Origin: Annulohypoxylon bovei var. microspora
Lineage: Eukaryota > Ascomycota > Sordariomycetes > Xylariales > Hypoxylaceae
NCBI GenBank assembly: GCA_022836615.1
Contig: MU405222.1
Coordinates: 248,001 to 312,000 of the forward strand
Direction: 5' to 3'
DNA: 64,000 nucleotides
Part shown: positions 21,452 through 33,258 of the stretch, one piece after another
Numbering within the stretch: position 1 is the first letter of the stretch
Layout of the letters: every line of letters begins with the position of its first letter
Made by a program: the position numbers and the translations under genes
Notes under the pieces: generated by a model
What the model saw: only the letters and a program-made list of their open reading frames with translations
What the model was told of the DNA's origin: nothing
The model's database searches: none

Positions 21452-23204
21452 TTTGAAGTTTGTATTAATGCTTTATCCAATTGGACTGGTAGCTGTAGGT
21501 TTGAGTAGGCAGGTATGCTGGATAGGTAGGCCGAAGACAATCACACGTATTGGAGCTTGTTGGGATGGAACAAGTTGCTGGTCTGAGGTAAGTTTCTCGG
21601 GAGAAAGCCAATTACGCAAGTATGAGAATAGGATGAGTAGAGAAAAACGTAGGAAGGATTAGTTGACGACGGTGGGAGCTCGCGGCCATTTATGAATTGG
21701 GGCTGGGTCTCGCGTACAAAGAGCAAAGCAAAGCTTCAGGGGGACCACAACGGTATCTTTTTTTCTTCTCATAGTAACAGTTTGAAAATACATAGCACAG
21801 CTCGGGAAGCGGAGGGGTGGACACGATCGGAGAATGTTTTAGCTGCTGTTTCGAGCACAGAGCTAGCCAGAGGTAGATAGTCCCCGTTGCTCAATGGCCC
21901 TATTACTCGGTCACGTAGTAGTCTCCAACGAGTCTCCAATGTTCTCGTTAGGGATGTATGCACTGCGATTTAGGAGCGGCTACATTAAGTAGTGGCTTTC
22001 CGCCGGGGTGGAATCATGTACACAGTAGGGCAAGCGGATAGAGGAACATCCAGGGACATATGAGGCATCCCGATGCTGCAGATAGGGACCATTGCCCGCA
22101 TCTCACAGCTCTCTGAACGCATATTGGATGGTTCTGGCGAACCCATCCAACCCGCGTGAGATTGTGAATATCCCGAATATTGATCCAAAAACACTCTCGG
22201 CTGCCCGCCGGGAAGGCTCGGTGATGTTTCGGTGTGTGTGTGAGGGAAAGGTCCCGCACCCTTTGTTGCCCCTCGCCCTGCGGAGTAGGCTAGTGGGCGC
22301 CGCGCAAAGGGATCGTCAGCTGTGTGCTTTCAAGGCCGGGAGCTCAGGGAATGTTCGAGCCAAGTGGTAACTATGCTAGCTTGGAAGAGCGCTATGTGCA
22401 CCATGTGGAGGTCATCAGCAGTTAAGAACAACAATGGGATGATTACATAGTTGACGATGAGTTTTAAGCTTCTCGAAGCAGAGCTATGTACTCGGCCATC
22501 GGTGAAGTGGGGGGTTTCGGAAGTCTACACACGCACATAAGAAAGGGATGTTTGCGGGGAAGCTTGTCAAAGAGTTGGAGCTAAGCTGCTAAGAATCGCG
22601 ACGAATAGACGGCCAGGACGGTCAGGACGGCCAAGACGACAAAGGAGGATGGTTGAAGGAGGGGACCGGTACGCAGCATCGCTAGATCTGGGAACAATAA
22701 GGCGAGGGATTCAATGATTGGTCAAGCGATCCCAACTAAGTAGGAGATGGAACTATTCATGTGCAACGTCCCGAGAATACATTTCTTAACTCTTCGCGGC
22801 AGTTATGATCTAATCAACGATCACCGGGTACAGTTCATGCATACCGGGCGAAAAGGGTATATTAAGAGAGAACTCGTAATCGTAGCGTTCGGCATAAGGC
22901 AACTTTCTTTCCCGGGAATAGTTATTTACCCGCGCGTGAAAGCAGAGCTTACTGTTACATGAGCTCTCAGCGAGCCAAGTAGGTTGTCTGGTTGCTTCTG
23001 ATCTCGATGGTATAATACCGCTTGCTTTCCTTTTCCGAAACACCGAACTCAGTACGTGTAGTTTAGTCATGATTGCTGAGATTTCTGAGATTTATGTGGA
23101 CCTCTAGCGAAAGGGAATCGGCAAACATGACTGCTCTCGTTTTTTCTTGCGCGCTGATACTGGCTTATCGCTACCTCATCTCATCTCATCCCAATTTAAT
23201 CAAT
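21452..23204. other. FDH upstream region and PEBP 3' region
   Basis: 1.75 kb without a supportable gene. It contains the promoter of FDH (reading left) and the 3' end of the PEBP-type gene. A short tandem repeat of the unit GGACGGYCA lies at about 22612-22642. Confidence 0.5.
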
Positions 23205-24015
23205 CTACAGACTGATGAATACAGCACCAACCAGACCGATAGCCAAAAGCATCACGCTCGCTCTTTGTGACACCGCCGCGGCGGGAACAAAGGTCTGAGT
23301 CGGTGAGGTGGCAGAGCCGGTTCCAGTACTACGGGAGCTCCCCCCAGAGCTGGCGGTAGTGGAGTTCGTCACGTTGAAGAAATTGGCGGCTATGACCTTG
23401 TTTGCTAATCCGGCTTGTGTTAAGACGGACATGGCATTGAAGTTACTTCGATTCGAAGCTGCCGTCTGGAGGATGTTGAGGTTATTGGTCGTGGCGTTCG
23501 ACGTGTCCACCAGGATCTGCGTATATCGATGAGATAGCGGAGTTCGAGCTGGTGGCGCCGGTCCCAAATACGCTGCAAATGCTGCCTGGTTTTTGGAATT
23601 TTGCAACAGGAAAGCGTTCATGCTACCCGTGGTCGTGTTTATAGCCGTCGCTTTCGTGCTCTGGGTCAACCCGGTCTGCATCCAATGGAGTAAAGTTCCG
23701 GTCGCGGGAGGGCTGTTCGTGGGGATATCCAGGTCAATCATCAACACCGCGAACGATGTTCCATCTAGCTTGGACTGTGTCCCAACACTAGGAGCCGTCT
23801 GCGTTACTTCGGTTCTTATGAGTAAATTTCACCACGGTAAGAATTTTGTTTCTAGATAGCTCACCCGCTTTTTCCAGGACATTTCCACCATTTGCGGCTG
23901 CTTTGCTGCCGTAGGAAACGAACAGAGTAGCCTCTGTAGTGGGCTGGAACCCTTTAGGAGTAGCAGCTAACGCCACCGACGCCGCTGCTAGAATGGCAAG
24001 AGATTTGTACAGCAT
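23205..24015 (-). CDS. Secreted, GPI-type phosphatidylethanolamine-binding (PEBP) family protein
   Basis: Exons (minus) are 23865-24015 and 23205-23806, encoding 250 residues. The intron (58 nt, GTGAGC donor) was fixed by reading phase: the join reads NVLEKAVTQTAPSVG. A signal peptide (MLYKSLAILAAASVALA) is followed by the PEBP fold: MIDLDIPTN near residue 75, corresponding to the family's DPDxP ligand-pocket motif, and LSHRY near 143, corresponding to GxHR. The tail is Ser/Thr-rich and ends in a hydrophobic stretch (MLLAIGLVGAVFISL), consistent with a GPI anchor signal. Fungal secreted PEBP-like proteins are common at the cell surface, with poorly defined roles; cytosolic relatives bind phospholipids or inhibit proteases. 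Family assignment is good, function open. Confidence 0.8.
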
Positions 24016-26204
24016 CTTGAATTAGGAAGGGGTGAAATTATTATGTGCTAGGTATGTACAATAACGCAGATTGACCAGCAATGCGAAGTAGGATAAAAAT
24101 AAACAAAAGAATAAACAAAAAATAGACCCGATGTTGATCAGATCAAAAGTATCTGGGAACGATTTCAGGGATAACAGAGGTATTTGAATAAATTCTTACT
24201 GTATAATTGAAAATCTCGTCACATATCTGGCAGTCGGTCCTTACAGCGTCTCATCAGGTGAAACAAGGACGCGCAGACCTGCGACAGCGCCCAGAACCAA
24301 GCATTGGTCAATATGCTGTAAGCATAAGGCCTGCCGAATATTATAAATGAGCTTCTAAGCTAGCGCAAATGATGCAATTGACGTTTTCAAGTGAGAGCTA
24401 TTGTCGCAATGTTACGGTGTTCGTGCTTGGTCGTTCAGTCAGATGACTCTATCCCCAGAATGATTCAGCGACGATCTCTTCCGCTCTCAGTAGGTAACGT
24501 GTGGAAACGTCTGAGTTGCAATTCTCCGACAATAAAAATCATCAGCCCTGTCAGCGCTTTGGTGTCTCTTTCACTTAAGAGCTTCGTTTGAACTTTCTAA
24601 TCGTCGCTATTTATAGTAAGAGTATTCAAGAAAGATGGAAGCCGTTGCAGAACGACTTGACGTTTTACTACTAGTTTGTTTATTAGGTACATACTCTGTA
24701 ACTCTTGATGAAATAGAAACATTATTTCGAAAAGAAACTAGTAACTGACTAAATCTAATAACATATATAGTTATATATCGCGAATATTCATGTAAGCTGA
24801 CCCGAGTATTACTAATATGCATATAAGTATAAAATTTTGCAAGAGCCTTGGAGTTGAATGACGGAGGTACCTTCATCAACTCAACCAAATTTTAGGAAGC
24901 TTCATGCATCTATGGTTACTTCCTCTTGATGAAACCGGTTTACATACATACCTAATGTATATCATATTCTTAATTATCACCTTTACATGAACTCTATGGC
25001 TTCAAATACGTTAATGTCCCATACTCCAGAACATCCTGCCAGCCTTCTCAAGCTAGGTTGGCCTGTAGTGGGATGACACAAAGTCGCTCAGATGAATCAA
25101 AACGACATGTAACAATTCTATATCAACCCCCCAAGTGTGTACAGATTTGAACATTTCATTTTCGGCGGAAATGTCCCCTTCTCCGCTGATACCTGATCGT
25201 GGGGTTATGCGCGAGTTCCAATTGAGGCCTCTGCTTCAAAATCTGCCTTGCCTATCACTTAAGGCTGCAGGTTTTTAACGACGTGGGCGCAGAGGGCATT
25301 CGAAACAAGCGGACCTCGGTGACCTGCCGAATATTGAGATGAGAATCACCAACTGCAGCGGCTCCCTAGCAATGATACCAAACTTTAGAAAGGGTCAACA
25401 GCGTTTACAATCAAATATGCCTTCGCTATTGGCTGTTGGCCGGCTGTGTGCATGTTCAACTAGACGATTTAGGAGGCCTCGGGGTATCGGAGCCTCGTAG
25501 GCAGTACTGGGCCACCAACGACGTCCTCCCGAGTGCGCCATCGATTCGAGCTGCGTCTCGAAGCCCTATCGTGATGGCACAATCCCACCCTGGTTTCATG
25601 CTATTGCTCAAGTGTTTTTTTTTAGAATTTATTTTACCTATTTTACATCAAGAGATAACAATCTTAGCGGTTGTGGCTATATCCCAACAACAGTCGGTCA
25701 TCGACAGTCAACTATGCCCAACCCATGTTTTAACCCCCTGCCGTTTGTTCAGTAACATGAGCCCTTTATTTATCGTAAATTATTGGGTTTTAATCTGACA
25801 GCGTCTTATGTGTTTCCCGCACCCGGATGTTGTGCCGCTGCCGATGACCTCTCACAGGAGAACTGAGGTGTGCTGGTATTAAAAGTATACCTGTAGGCGT
25901 GGCCACCTGTGGCCCAAATATGCCCTGCGTTCGTTACTCAAACAGCAGGCTGCCTCGAGCAGTTTCCACTTCGGTTCCTTTTTATCGAACTTTTCTTCTG
26001 ATTGCTACCTGGTACCTTTACTTTCATCCAAAAATTGGTTCTTTAGATGGTCGATAAATTGCATAAGATATAAACTTTCTATCATATTATCATTTAAATC
26101 TTCCACTCCCGCACTACTCATACAACCAGATTTACTACCTACATTATCGACCATCTGCACTCAGACTTGGATAGACAACTGACCCAACTTCACCTACAAC
26201 GACC
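24016..26204. other. Divergent intergenic region, PEBP gene and ZNFX1-type helicase
   Basis: 2.2 kb between two outward-reading start codons. No exon is supportable; the longest frames (about 25.4-25.8 kb) lack splice context and have no recognisable protein. The last 100 bp before 26205 are C/T/A-rich and look like a leader. Confidence 0.5.
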
Positions 26205-29200
26205 ATGGACCGGTGAGGAGACTTTCTTGCCTAAAACCCTATCCCGCGACGGCGCTGCAACCGTTTCTAACATTTTCTACTCAACTGCTAACGTACCCCT
26301 CTAGGAAACGGCGTGTGCCAAAGCTCAAGGCGCCCTGCCATCATTTCTCCCAGCATGGCAGGTGCAAATACGGAGCAGAATGTAAATACTCGCATGAAAG
26401 TCCTCCATCTCAAGCAAGTTCGTCTCAGGAACGGACACAAGGTAGGAACCGCCAAGAGGCGTCGAACCCAGCCGGCGACCGTCTTAAAGAATGGAAACGA
26501 CAATTTAATTTGAACTCTTCGAATTCGCGCCCTATTCGTTCGTCTACTTTCATGGGCCCTCAGACATACGATAAGTATTTCAAAATTGCCCTTGAGCTAA
26601 TGGAGGGAGACGTCGGTGCTTCACAAGAGACTGTCAAAGTTATGGCTCAAGAGGCTGGTCTTGCCTTCATTAAGAATCTTACCGATCGACAAATTCCCGA
26701 AGCTACAGACAAATCTACCAAAGTCCGTCTATGGCTAAACCAAATACGGCCGATGTTTCTTGTTCTTACTCATGATCGAGTTGTCGACTCTAACGTGCTT
26801 GAGCAACAAGTTGCTACCATGTACAACTTCATCCAGGGCATCGGCGGCAGACGAATGAGAACCCTGTTTGATTTCATCTTAGGGTTGCTTGATGTTTGGT
26901 CTACTACGCCTATGGCCGCAGAGGATGCGTATGGAATATCTGCTTGTGAGCTTTCCCTCTCGGGCTTGGCCGCGATGGTCGACTGCAATACTAGTAATAT
27001 TGTCAACGACAATTTCAACCAAATAATTGAGCGATTCGGGACCCGCGTCCAAGCTGCTGGCAATTCCCCCAACGAATTTTCGAAATTACAGGCTCGGAAA
27101 TATCTACAGTACCTTCAACGACGCCTTGGGGTTGGTAGTGCTATAAATGAAGCTAAAGAAGAGAAGAAGGTTCCAGTGACAAGAGCTGAATTTGTCATGC
27201 AGAAAGATCTGCCTGGAAACCTTTCGGCGAACGGGCCTCGACATGACAACGATCATGATGATATCTGCAAGATCAGAATCCTGCCCACTTACGAAGAAAT
27301 TACTTCGATCCGCAACGAATACTTGCCGACTACACATTCGGCATTATTCCATAGACCAGGTATTCACGGTCGTCTCGACAGAGAATTCCGTCTGTTGCGA
27401 GAAGATACGGTGGGTCAACTTCGAGATGCAGTTAGCGCACAGCTCGATGCCATGCGAAACCCCAAACGCAAACAAGACCGCGGAAACAAGAATAGTCTTC
27501 GTACCTACGCATACGACCAAGCTTCAGTCGTCGATATTGATTTTAACAAAAACCAGGGCATAGAATTACTTATTCAATTCCATCAGCCCATATCGAAAAA
27601 GACTGCTCACCAGCGTCGAGATTGGTGGGAAAACTCTAAGCGTCTCCAGCCTAGTGGCCTTGTCTGTATTTTTTCCGAGAAGCGAGATGTGCTGTTCGGT
27701 GTGGTTAGTGAGAGTACTATCGTAACAGATGGGCCCAAAGGGAATACCAGGACGCAGGCTGAGGGCGAAGAGCTCAAGAAGAAACCATCTCTTGCCGATG
27801 ATGAAGTGTTCGCCTATGCCTATCTATATCTCGCTGAGGCTTGCCCCAGGGATATTGGACAAACGCTCCGATGGTTCCAGGAGATTGGTTACAGGCAGCA
27901 ACGATGCCTTGTGGAATTTCCTCGTGTTCTGTTACCCTCATTCCAGCATACGCTTATAGCTCTTCAACGCATGTCGGAAAAGTCTAACGTACCTTTCGAC
28001 GACCTGCTTGCCCCAGCTAAACAGAAACTGGAACTAGACACAAAAGTGGTCGGCGCTCCTCACTACACGACCAAGCCAGGCTTTTCGTTCAACTTAAAGT
28101 GCCTGACAAACGATGATACCGCCTTGAATCATTCTCCTCGGACTCCACTCGACCCCCAGCTGTTGTCAAATCATTCTTCACTCGATCTAACCCAATCTGG
28201 TGCCCTCCTAAACGCATTGTCAAGAAGAGTAGCTCTAATCCAAGGACCGCCTGGTACAGGGAAAAGTAAGTGTCATAATCCCCCGGGCCCCCCTTTTCGA
28301 GACGGATGCCATGGGTTCTTGTTGGCGGCTTCAGATTTCATAAACAATTACTTTTACTAACAAAATATCATATAGGTTATACGGGCGAGAAGATCATAAA
28401 AGTACTACTCGCAAACAAACTCCAGGCTAATCTGGGGCCCATTCTTTGCGTATGCTATACCAACCACGCACTGGACCAATTGTTAGTACACTTGAAGCGC
28501 GATAAGGTCAAAGTCATTCGAATAGGATCAAGGTCAAAGGAGGAAGAACTAGAGGGTGTCAATCTCCGTGTCGTAGCCCAAGCTGCGGAGCGTACGAGGG
28601 CCGAAAGAGGGTCTCTCTACGAACTAAGGAAAGAACGCGATGATGATGTTCTCGCCATAACAGATTCGATTGGGGATCTTGCATCCTGCCAAACTCCTGC
28701 TAAACTACGAGACTACCTTTCCGAATTCCATCCTCGACACTATGCGTCCCTATTTGCCATAGAAGACGACGAAGGTTACCGACAGCAACAACGTCCCAGT
28801 CCTGGCCAACTCCTTGGCCAATGGAGACGCAGCGGTGCACGAGACAATTCCGCTCCTCGTAGCGTCGACGATTTACTAAATGCGGATGTTTGGGGCATGA
28901 CTAATACCGAGAGGTCACATCTTTATAATTCTTGGATACGAAACTTACGTGATCCGCTGATAACCGATGTCATAAGCAGTTACAAGAGCTACCAAGATAC
29001 CAAAAACAATTTAGACAAAGTGTCGCGTGATGTCGACCTTCGATGTTTACACGAATCAGATGTTGTTGGGGCTACAACTACTGGTCTAGCGAGGAACATC
29101 GACCTGCTCCAAAAGCTGAGATGCAAGGTCATGCTAGTATGTAAAATCGAGAGTTCACCATCCTCTCCTCCCCTTTAGCCTGTCTCGAGAGCGATAACTT

Positions 29201-32200
29201 CCTAATTTTGCTGTGTAAGGGGTACTTGCTCTCGAGATATGCTTAAAACTTCTAGAACCTTTTTCTAAAAGAGAAATTACTAACTATCGTTGTTGTAGTG
29301 TGAGGAAGCTGGCGAGGTTCTCGAGGCACACACTCTTACTGCTCTACTCCCATCAGTCGAGCATACTATTCTCATCGGCGACCACATGCAACTAAGACCT
29401 CAGATTGTGAATTATGATCTTCAGAGCACAAGTAACCGAGGAGCTCAGTACTCCTTAGATGTGTCGTTATTCGAGCGATTGATCAAACCAGCTTACGACA
29501 CCGACCCGAGATTGCCGTTTGATACGCTAGAGACCCAAAGACGAATGCACCCAAATGTATCGGAGTTAATTCGATCAACTTTATACCCGTCACTAGAAGA
29601 TGGAGGAGCTGTAGCCAAGTACCCAGGAATTTACGGCGTGAAGAAACGTTTATTTTGGTTACACCATGAGTCTCCAGAAGACCAAGCATCGCAGCTGGAC
29701 CCAACAACTACTTCACGCACAAACACATTTGAGATTGAGATGACTATAGCACTCGTCCAGCACTTGGTCAGACAAGGATCATATGGTGCAGATGACATCG
29801 CCGTCATTACACCTTACCTAGGACAGCTCCATCGACTCCGCCGAGAGATGGGGAGGTTGTTTGAAATCTCGGTTGGTGAAAGAGATCTAGAGGAGCTCGA
29901 AGCTCTTGATGCAGATAAGTCGACAGACGAGAACATGGCTACCCAGCCACAGAAACCTCCCGCCATCAAGAGAACCCTATTAAAGAGTATCCGATTGGCA
30001 ACTGTCGATAATTTTCAGGGCGAAGAGGCTAAAGTAGTGGTTATTTCCCTTGTGAGAAGCAACAATGAGAATAAATGCGGATTCCTGAGCACATCCAACC
30101 GCATCAATGTCCTGCTAAGCCGAGCCCAGCATGGTATGTATCTAGTCGGGAACGCCAATACTTACAGACATGTAGATATGTGGGCCAAGGTGCTAGAAAT
30201 CCTTGAGAGAAATGGAAATATTGGAAATGAGTTGGAGTTACAATGTGAGTAGTTTCTACTCTTGAATGTATTAAATATTGACACTTACTCTTTTAGGCCC
30301 CCGACATCCTGATCCCGAAGAACCTCTTTTGGTGTCTAAGGCTGATGATTTCTTGAGAGTTGCACCTGAAGGGGGGTGTATTCTCCGTTGCGACCGACGC
30401 TTACCCTGTGGACATTCCTGTATCAACAGATGTCATCATGAGAATTTGCACAACGCCGTCGAGTGTCTCGAGCCATGCCCTAGACTCAAAAAAGGCTGTC
30501 AGCATCGATGTAGATTTGCTTGCGGCGCACCTTGCAAGCTTAAGTGTGACGAATACCTGCAGAATCTCGACATCACCCTTGCCTGTGGCCATAAAATACC
30601 CTCGGCGTATTGTTGGCAGGCGCAAGATCCTTCATCCATCGCGTGTAAGCAAATGGTTCAGAAGAAAGTGCCCGGCTGCGACCATATGGTTGAGGTATTC
30701 TGTCACGTAGACGTCAGTACCGATCTTTACAGATGTGGAAAGATGTGTCTAGATCCTCGGCCATGTGGCCATTCTTGCAAGAGCCCATGCTACCAGTGCA
30801 AGGAGAGGAAAGCGGGCGAAATCGTCATTACGAATCGTATGTAACATCGAGATTTCCTTTTTCTTTTCTTTTCTTTTCTTTTCCCCTTTCTAGCCTATCT
30901 CGAGAGTGAGGATTTCCTAAATAAACTCACCGAGGAGCTATTTCTTCTGAGATTTGCTCAAAACTCCTAACACTCTTCCCTAAAAAAGAAGAAATTACTA
31001 ACACCTATTCTTGTAGATGGAATATGTAGACAGGAATGCGGGCGCAAATACACGACGTGCCGTCACAGCTGCCAACAGCCGTGTCATGGCGAGGCAGCAT
31101 GTCCCCTATGTCCAACACCTTGCGAGGTCCGCTGCAGCCATTCTAGATGCAGCAAGAAGTGTCATGAGCCTTGTGCACCTTGTGCCGGGCAGACTTGCTC
31201 ATCAAGTTGTCCCCACTCACAGTGCACTATGCCATGTGCTGCTCCCTGCGACTGGGTGCCTTGCTCGAAAAGGTGTGAGAAACTTTTGGGCTGTGGGCAT
31301 CAATGCCCATCTATATGTGGTGAGGCCTGTCCTGACAAGAAATTCTGTCAAACATGCTGTTCTGAAGACGTAAAGAAAGTCATGGTAGACTTTATCATGG
31401 GTACGGAATATCACGAAATTGATCTAAATGATGATCCTTGCGTTTTCCCGGACTGTGGCCATTTCATCACAAAGACTAATATGGATGGTATCATGGACCT
31501 GAAAGCCCACTATACAATGTCGACTGACGAAAGTCCAAATCCAACAGCCATTGGCAACGCCTCCGAACCCTTTTCAGTGGAGGAGGTCAAAGTTTGTCCT
31601 ACTTGTCGCGGATCTCTTCGAAACATTGCAAGATATGGGCGAATTGTACGACGAGCTATGCTCGACGAAGCCACCAAGAAATTTGTTGCTTGGTCTCAAA
31701 TTGAGTATGCTAAGCTGGCAACTAGCTTGCTTGACGCGCAGGAGAGCATATCGAAGATGCCGGTACCTCTCGGAGGGTCGCGGCAAAATACTCAGCCTGG
31801 CAAGAAGAAAATGTCGATCGGGCGTGTGAGACAGATCCAGCTCATCCGCGACTGGCTAGAAAATAACAGGTACGACGAAGCGACCAAACTCTGGCACAGA
31901 ATAAACACATTCGTTGGACAAGTGAAAAGAGAGGAGCAGCCGTTTCAGAAAGTCGACAACTTTGTCCAATATGCCATACAGCAAAGGAAAATCACAGGGA
32001 CCTTTGCCTTCGACGAAACGAAAATCCAGCATGGAGCACTTTTTCAAGCATTGTCGCTTTGGGTGAAATGCGACATCATTATTATCTCTGACTTCATGGT
32101 ACAATGGGAAAATCTACGGTCGTCTCGTAACAAACTCGAGTTGGATTTTTCTCAGCATATCAATGACTGTGATTCTTTAGCAGCAGGTGCTCGGGCGGCA

Positions 32201-32710
32201 AAGTACCCTAGACAGGAAACCGAGGCCTACATCTACTACGCGCAATTCTGTGCTTTCAGCCGAGCATTTTTGCTACACGGCGAGGACTCGTCGAGCGATT
32301 CTAACAACAAAAAGATGGAGAGTCTCAAGAAGCAAGCCTCGGAGCGCCTAACTATCGCTCGTGGTCTAGTCGAACAGTTTAAAGGCCAGACCCGAGGCCT
32401 AAGCGCGGAGATCGAAGCTGCGGAGAAAATGATACGCGATAACGTATTCTATGAGACCGTCTCTACGGACGAGTTGCGAGCGGTATACCAGGCCATGTCG
32501 CGTGAGTTACGCGGGACAGGCCATTGGTACAACTGTGAAAATGGGCATCCCTTTACTGTTGGCGAGTGCGGAATGCCGATGCAGCAGGCTAGATGCCCAG
32601 AGTGTGGGGCGGCTGTCGGTGGTACTCATCACACACCTGCTCAAGGGGTGCAACGGGCAGAGGAGATCGATAACCTTGCTCGTGGTATTGGTGGGATGGG
32701 AATTCATTGA
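26205..32710 (+). CDS. ZNFX1/NFX1-type SF1 RNA helicase with CCCH and RZ zinc fingers
   Basis: Six exons (26205-26212, 26305-28265, 28376-29136, 29299-30244, 30297-30836, 31017-32710) encode 1,969 residues. An N-terminal CCCH finger (C14-x8-C23-x5-C29-x3-H33) is followed by a UPF1-like helicase: Walker A GPPGTGKS near 650-657, split by intron 2, Walker B as CEEAGE at 911-916, directly after intron 3, then GDHMQLRPQ, QRRMHP, TVDNFQGEE and NRINVLLSRA. About ten Cys/His-rich NFX1-type fingers occupy roughly 1240-1520. The C-terminus has an RZ-type finger (CENGHPF to CPEC, near 1909-1935) as in animal ZNFX1 and RNF213. Known relatives: ZNFX1, fission yeast Hrr1 and Neurospora SAD-3 act with Argonaute/RdRP in RNA silencing; orthology to those is inferred. 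Introns 3 and 5 are near-copies of one another (annotated separately). Confidence 0.9.
29137..29298 (+). repeat. Introner-like element copy 1 (intron 3 of helicase gene)
   Basis: This 162-nt phase-0 intron shares extended similarity with the intron at 30837-31016: the first 20 nt match at 18 positions, AGCCTGTCTCGAGAG (29177-29191) matches its counterpart with one change, and GAAATTACTAAC (29273-29284) containing the branch point is identical. It carries a perfect 10-bp inverted repeat, TCTCGAGAGC at 29183-29192 and GCTCTCGAGA at 29228-29237, able to form a hairpin. Other introns in the window are 50-110 nt (apart from FDH intron 1) and show no such mutual similarity. Confidence 0.7.
30837..31016 (+). 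repeat. Introner-like element copy 2 (intron 5 of helicase gene)
   Basis: This 180-nt phase-1 intron begins with GTATGTAA-ATCGAGA as does intron 3, contains AGCCTATCTCGAGAG (30892-30906), and ends with the shared GAAATTACTAAC (30991-31002) and CTTGTAG. The two differ mainly by an expanded TTTTC microsatellite (about 30858-30885) and a diverged right arm of the hairpin (CTGAGA instead of CTCGAGA). The flanking exons encode unrelated parts of the protein (helicase core versus zinc fingers), so an exon duplication does not explain the similarity. Confidence 0.7.
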
Positions 32711-33258
32711 GCCTGAGTGCCTACCTAGGTAGATATGTAGTTGCCCTCGTTATAATGCCAGGCTGAGGAATAGGTCGGTAGGAATTTCAATGAGCCTTGA
32801 TGGTCCAGTATCCGACCACTCTAGGACGTACGACCATTGCGTGATATCGATATGGGTTTTATATCATTTTATATCTTGAGTTTTTATTAACCGAGAGAAT
32901 CTAGTTTCGTACGATATATAACTTAGTTATCCCTGATTGATCTAACACAGTCACGCAGCCTCTTCTCAATATACAGATCGAACATGTCATAACGGCAAAA
33001 GAAATAGTCACATTCGAAGACTACATATAGTAGGTACCTATAGAGTATATTGGTTCCCTCCATCTATCTGCCCTGTGTATGAGGCGATCTAGAAGATGTA
33101 CTGACCGATCTAGTACACAACGAGAGAACAAGGATGGCCTTCGTGTTCTCGGGAGTCCTTAAGGGATAACGACCGTTAGTAGGTAGGTATCAACCCATCT
33201 TCCTCTCTAAAACCCCCCATTCTCCCCTTTTAGGAATCCAAGGGATGATGCATCGCGT
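32711..33258. other. Convergent 3' region, helicase and 2OG oxygenase
   Basis: 548 bp between convergent stop codons, with a TACCTAGGTA at 32722-32731 and a TAGGTACCTA near 33030. No gene seen. Confidence 0.5.

Noticed and set aside
25436..25798. 120-codon plus-strand frame upstream of the helicase
   Set aside because: Its hydrophobic second half comes from a T-rich run; there is no start context or recognisable family.
28266..28375. Intron 2 of the helicase as a third introner copy
   Set aside because: It has a TTTTCGAGACGG stretch loosely like the shared block, but the 5' end, spacing and inverted repeat do not match; similarity is within chance.
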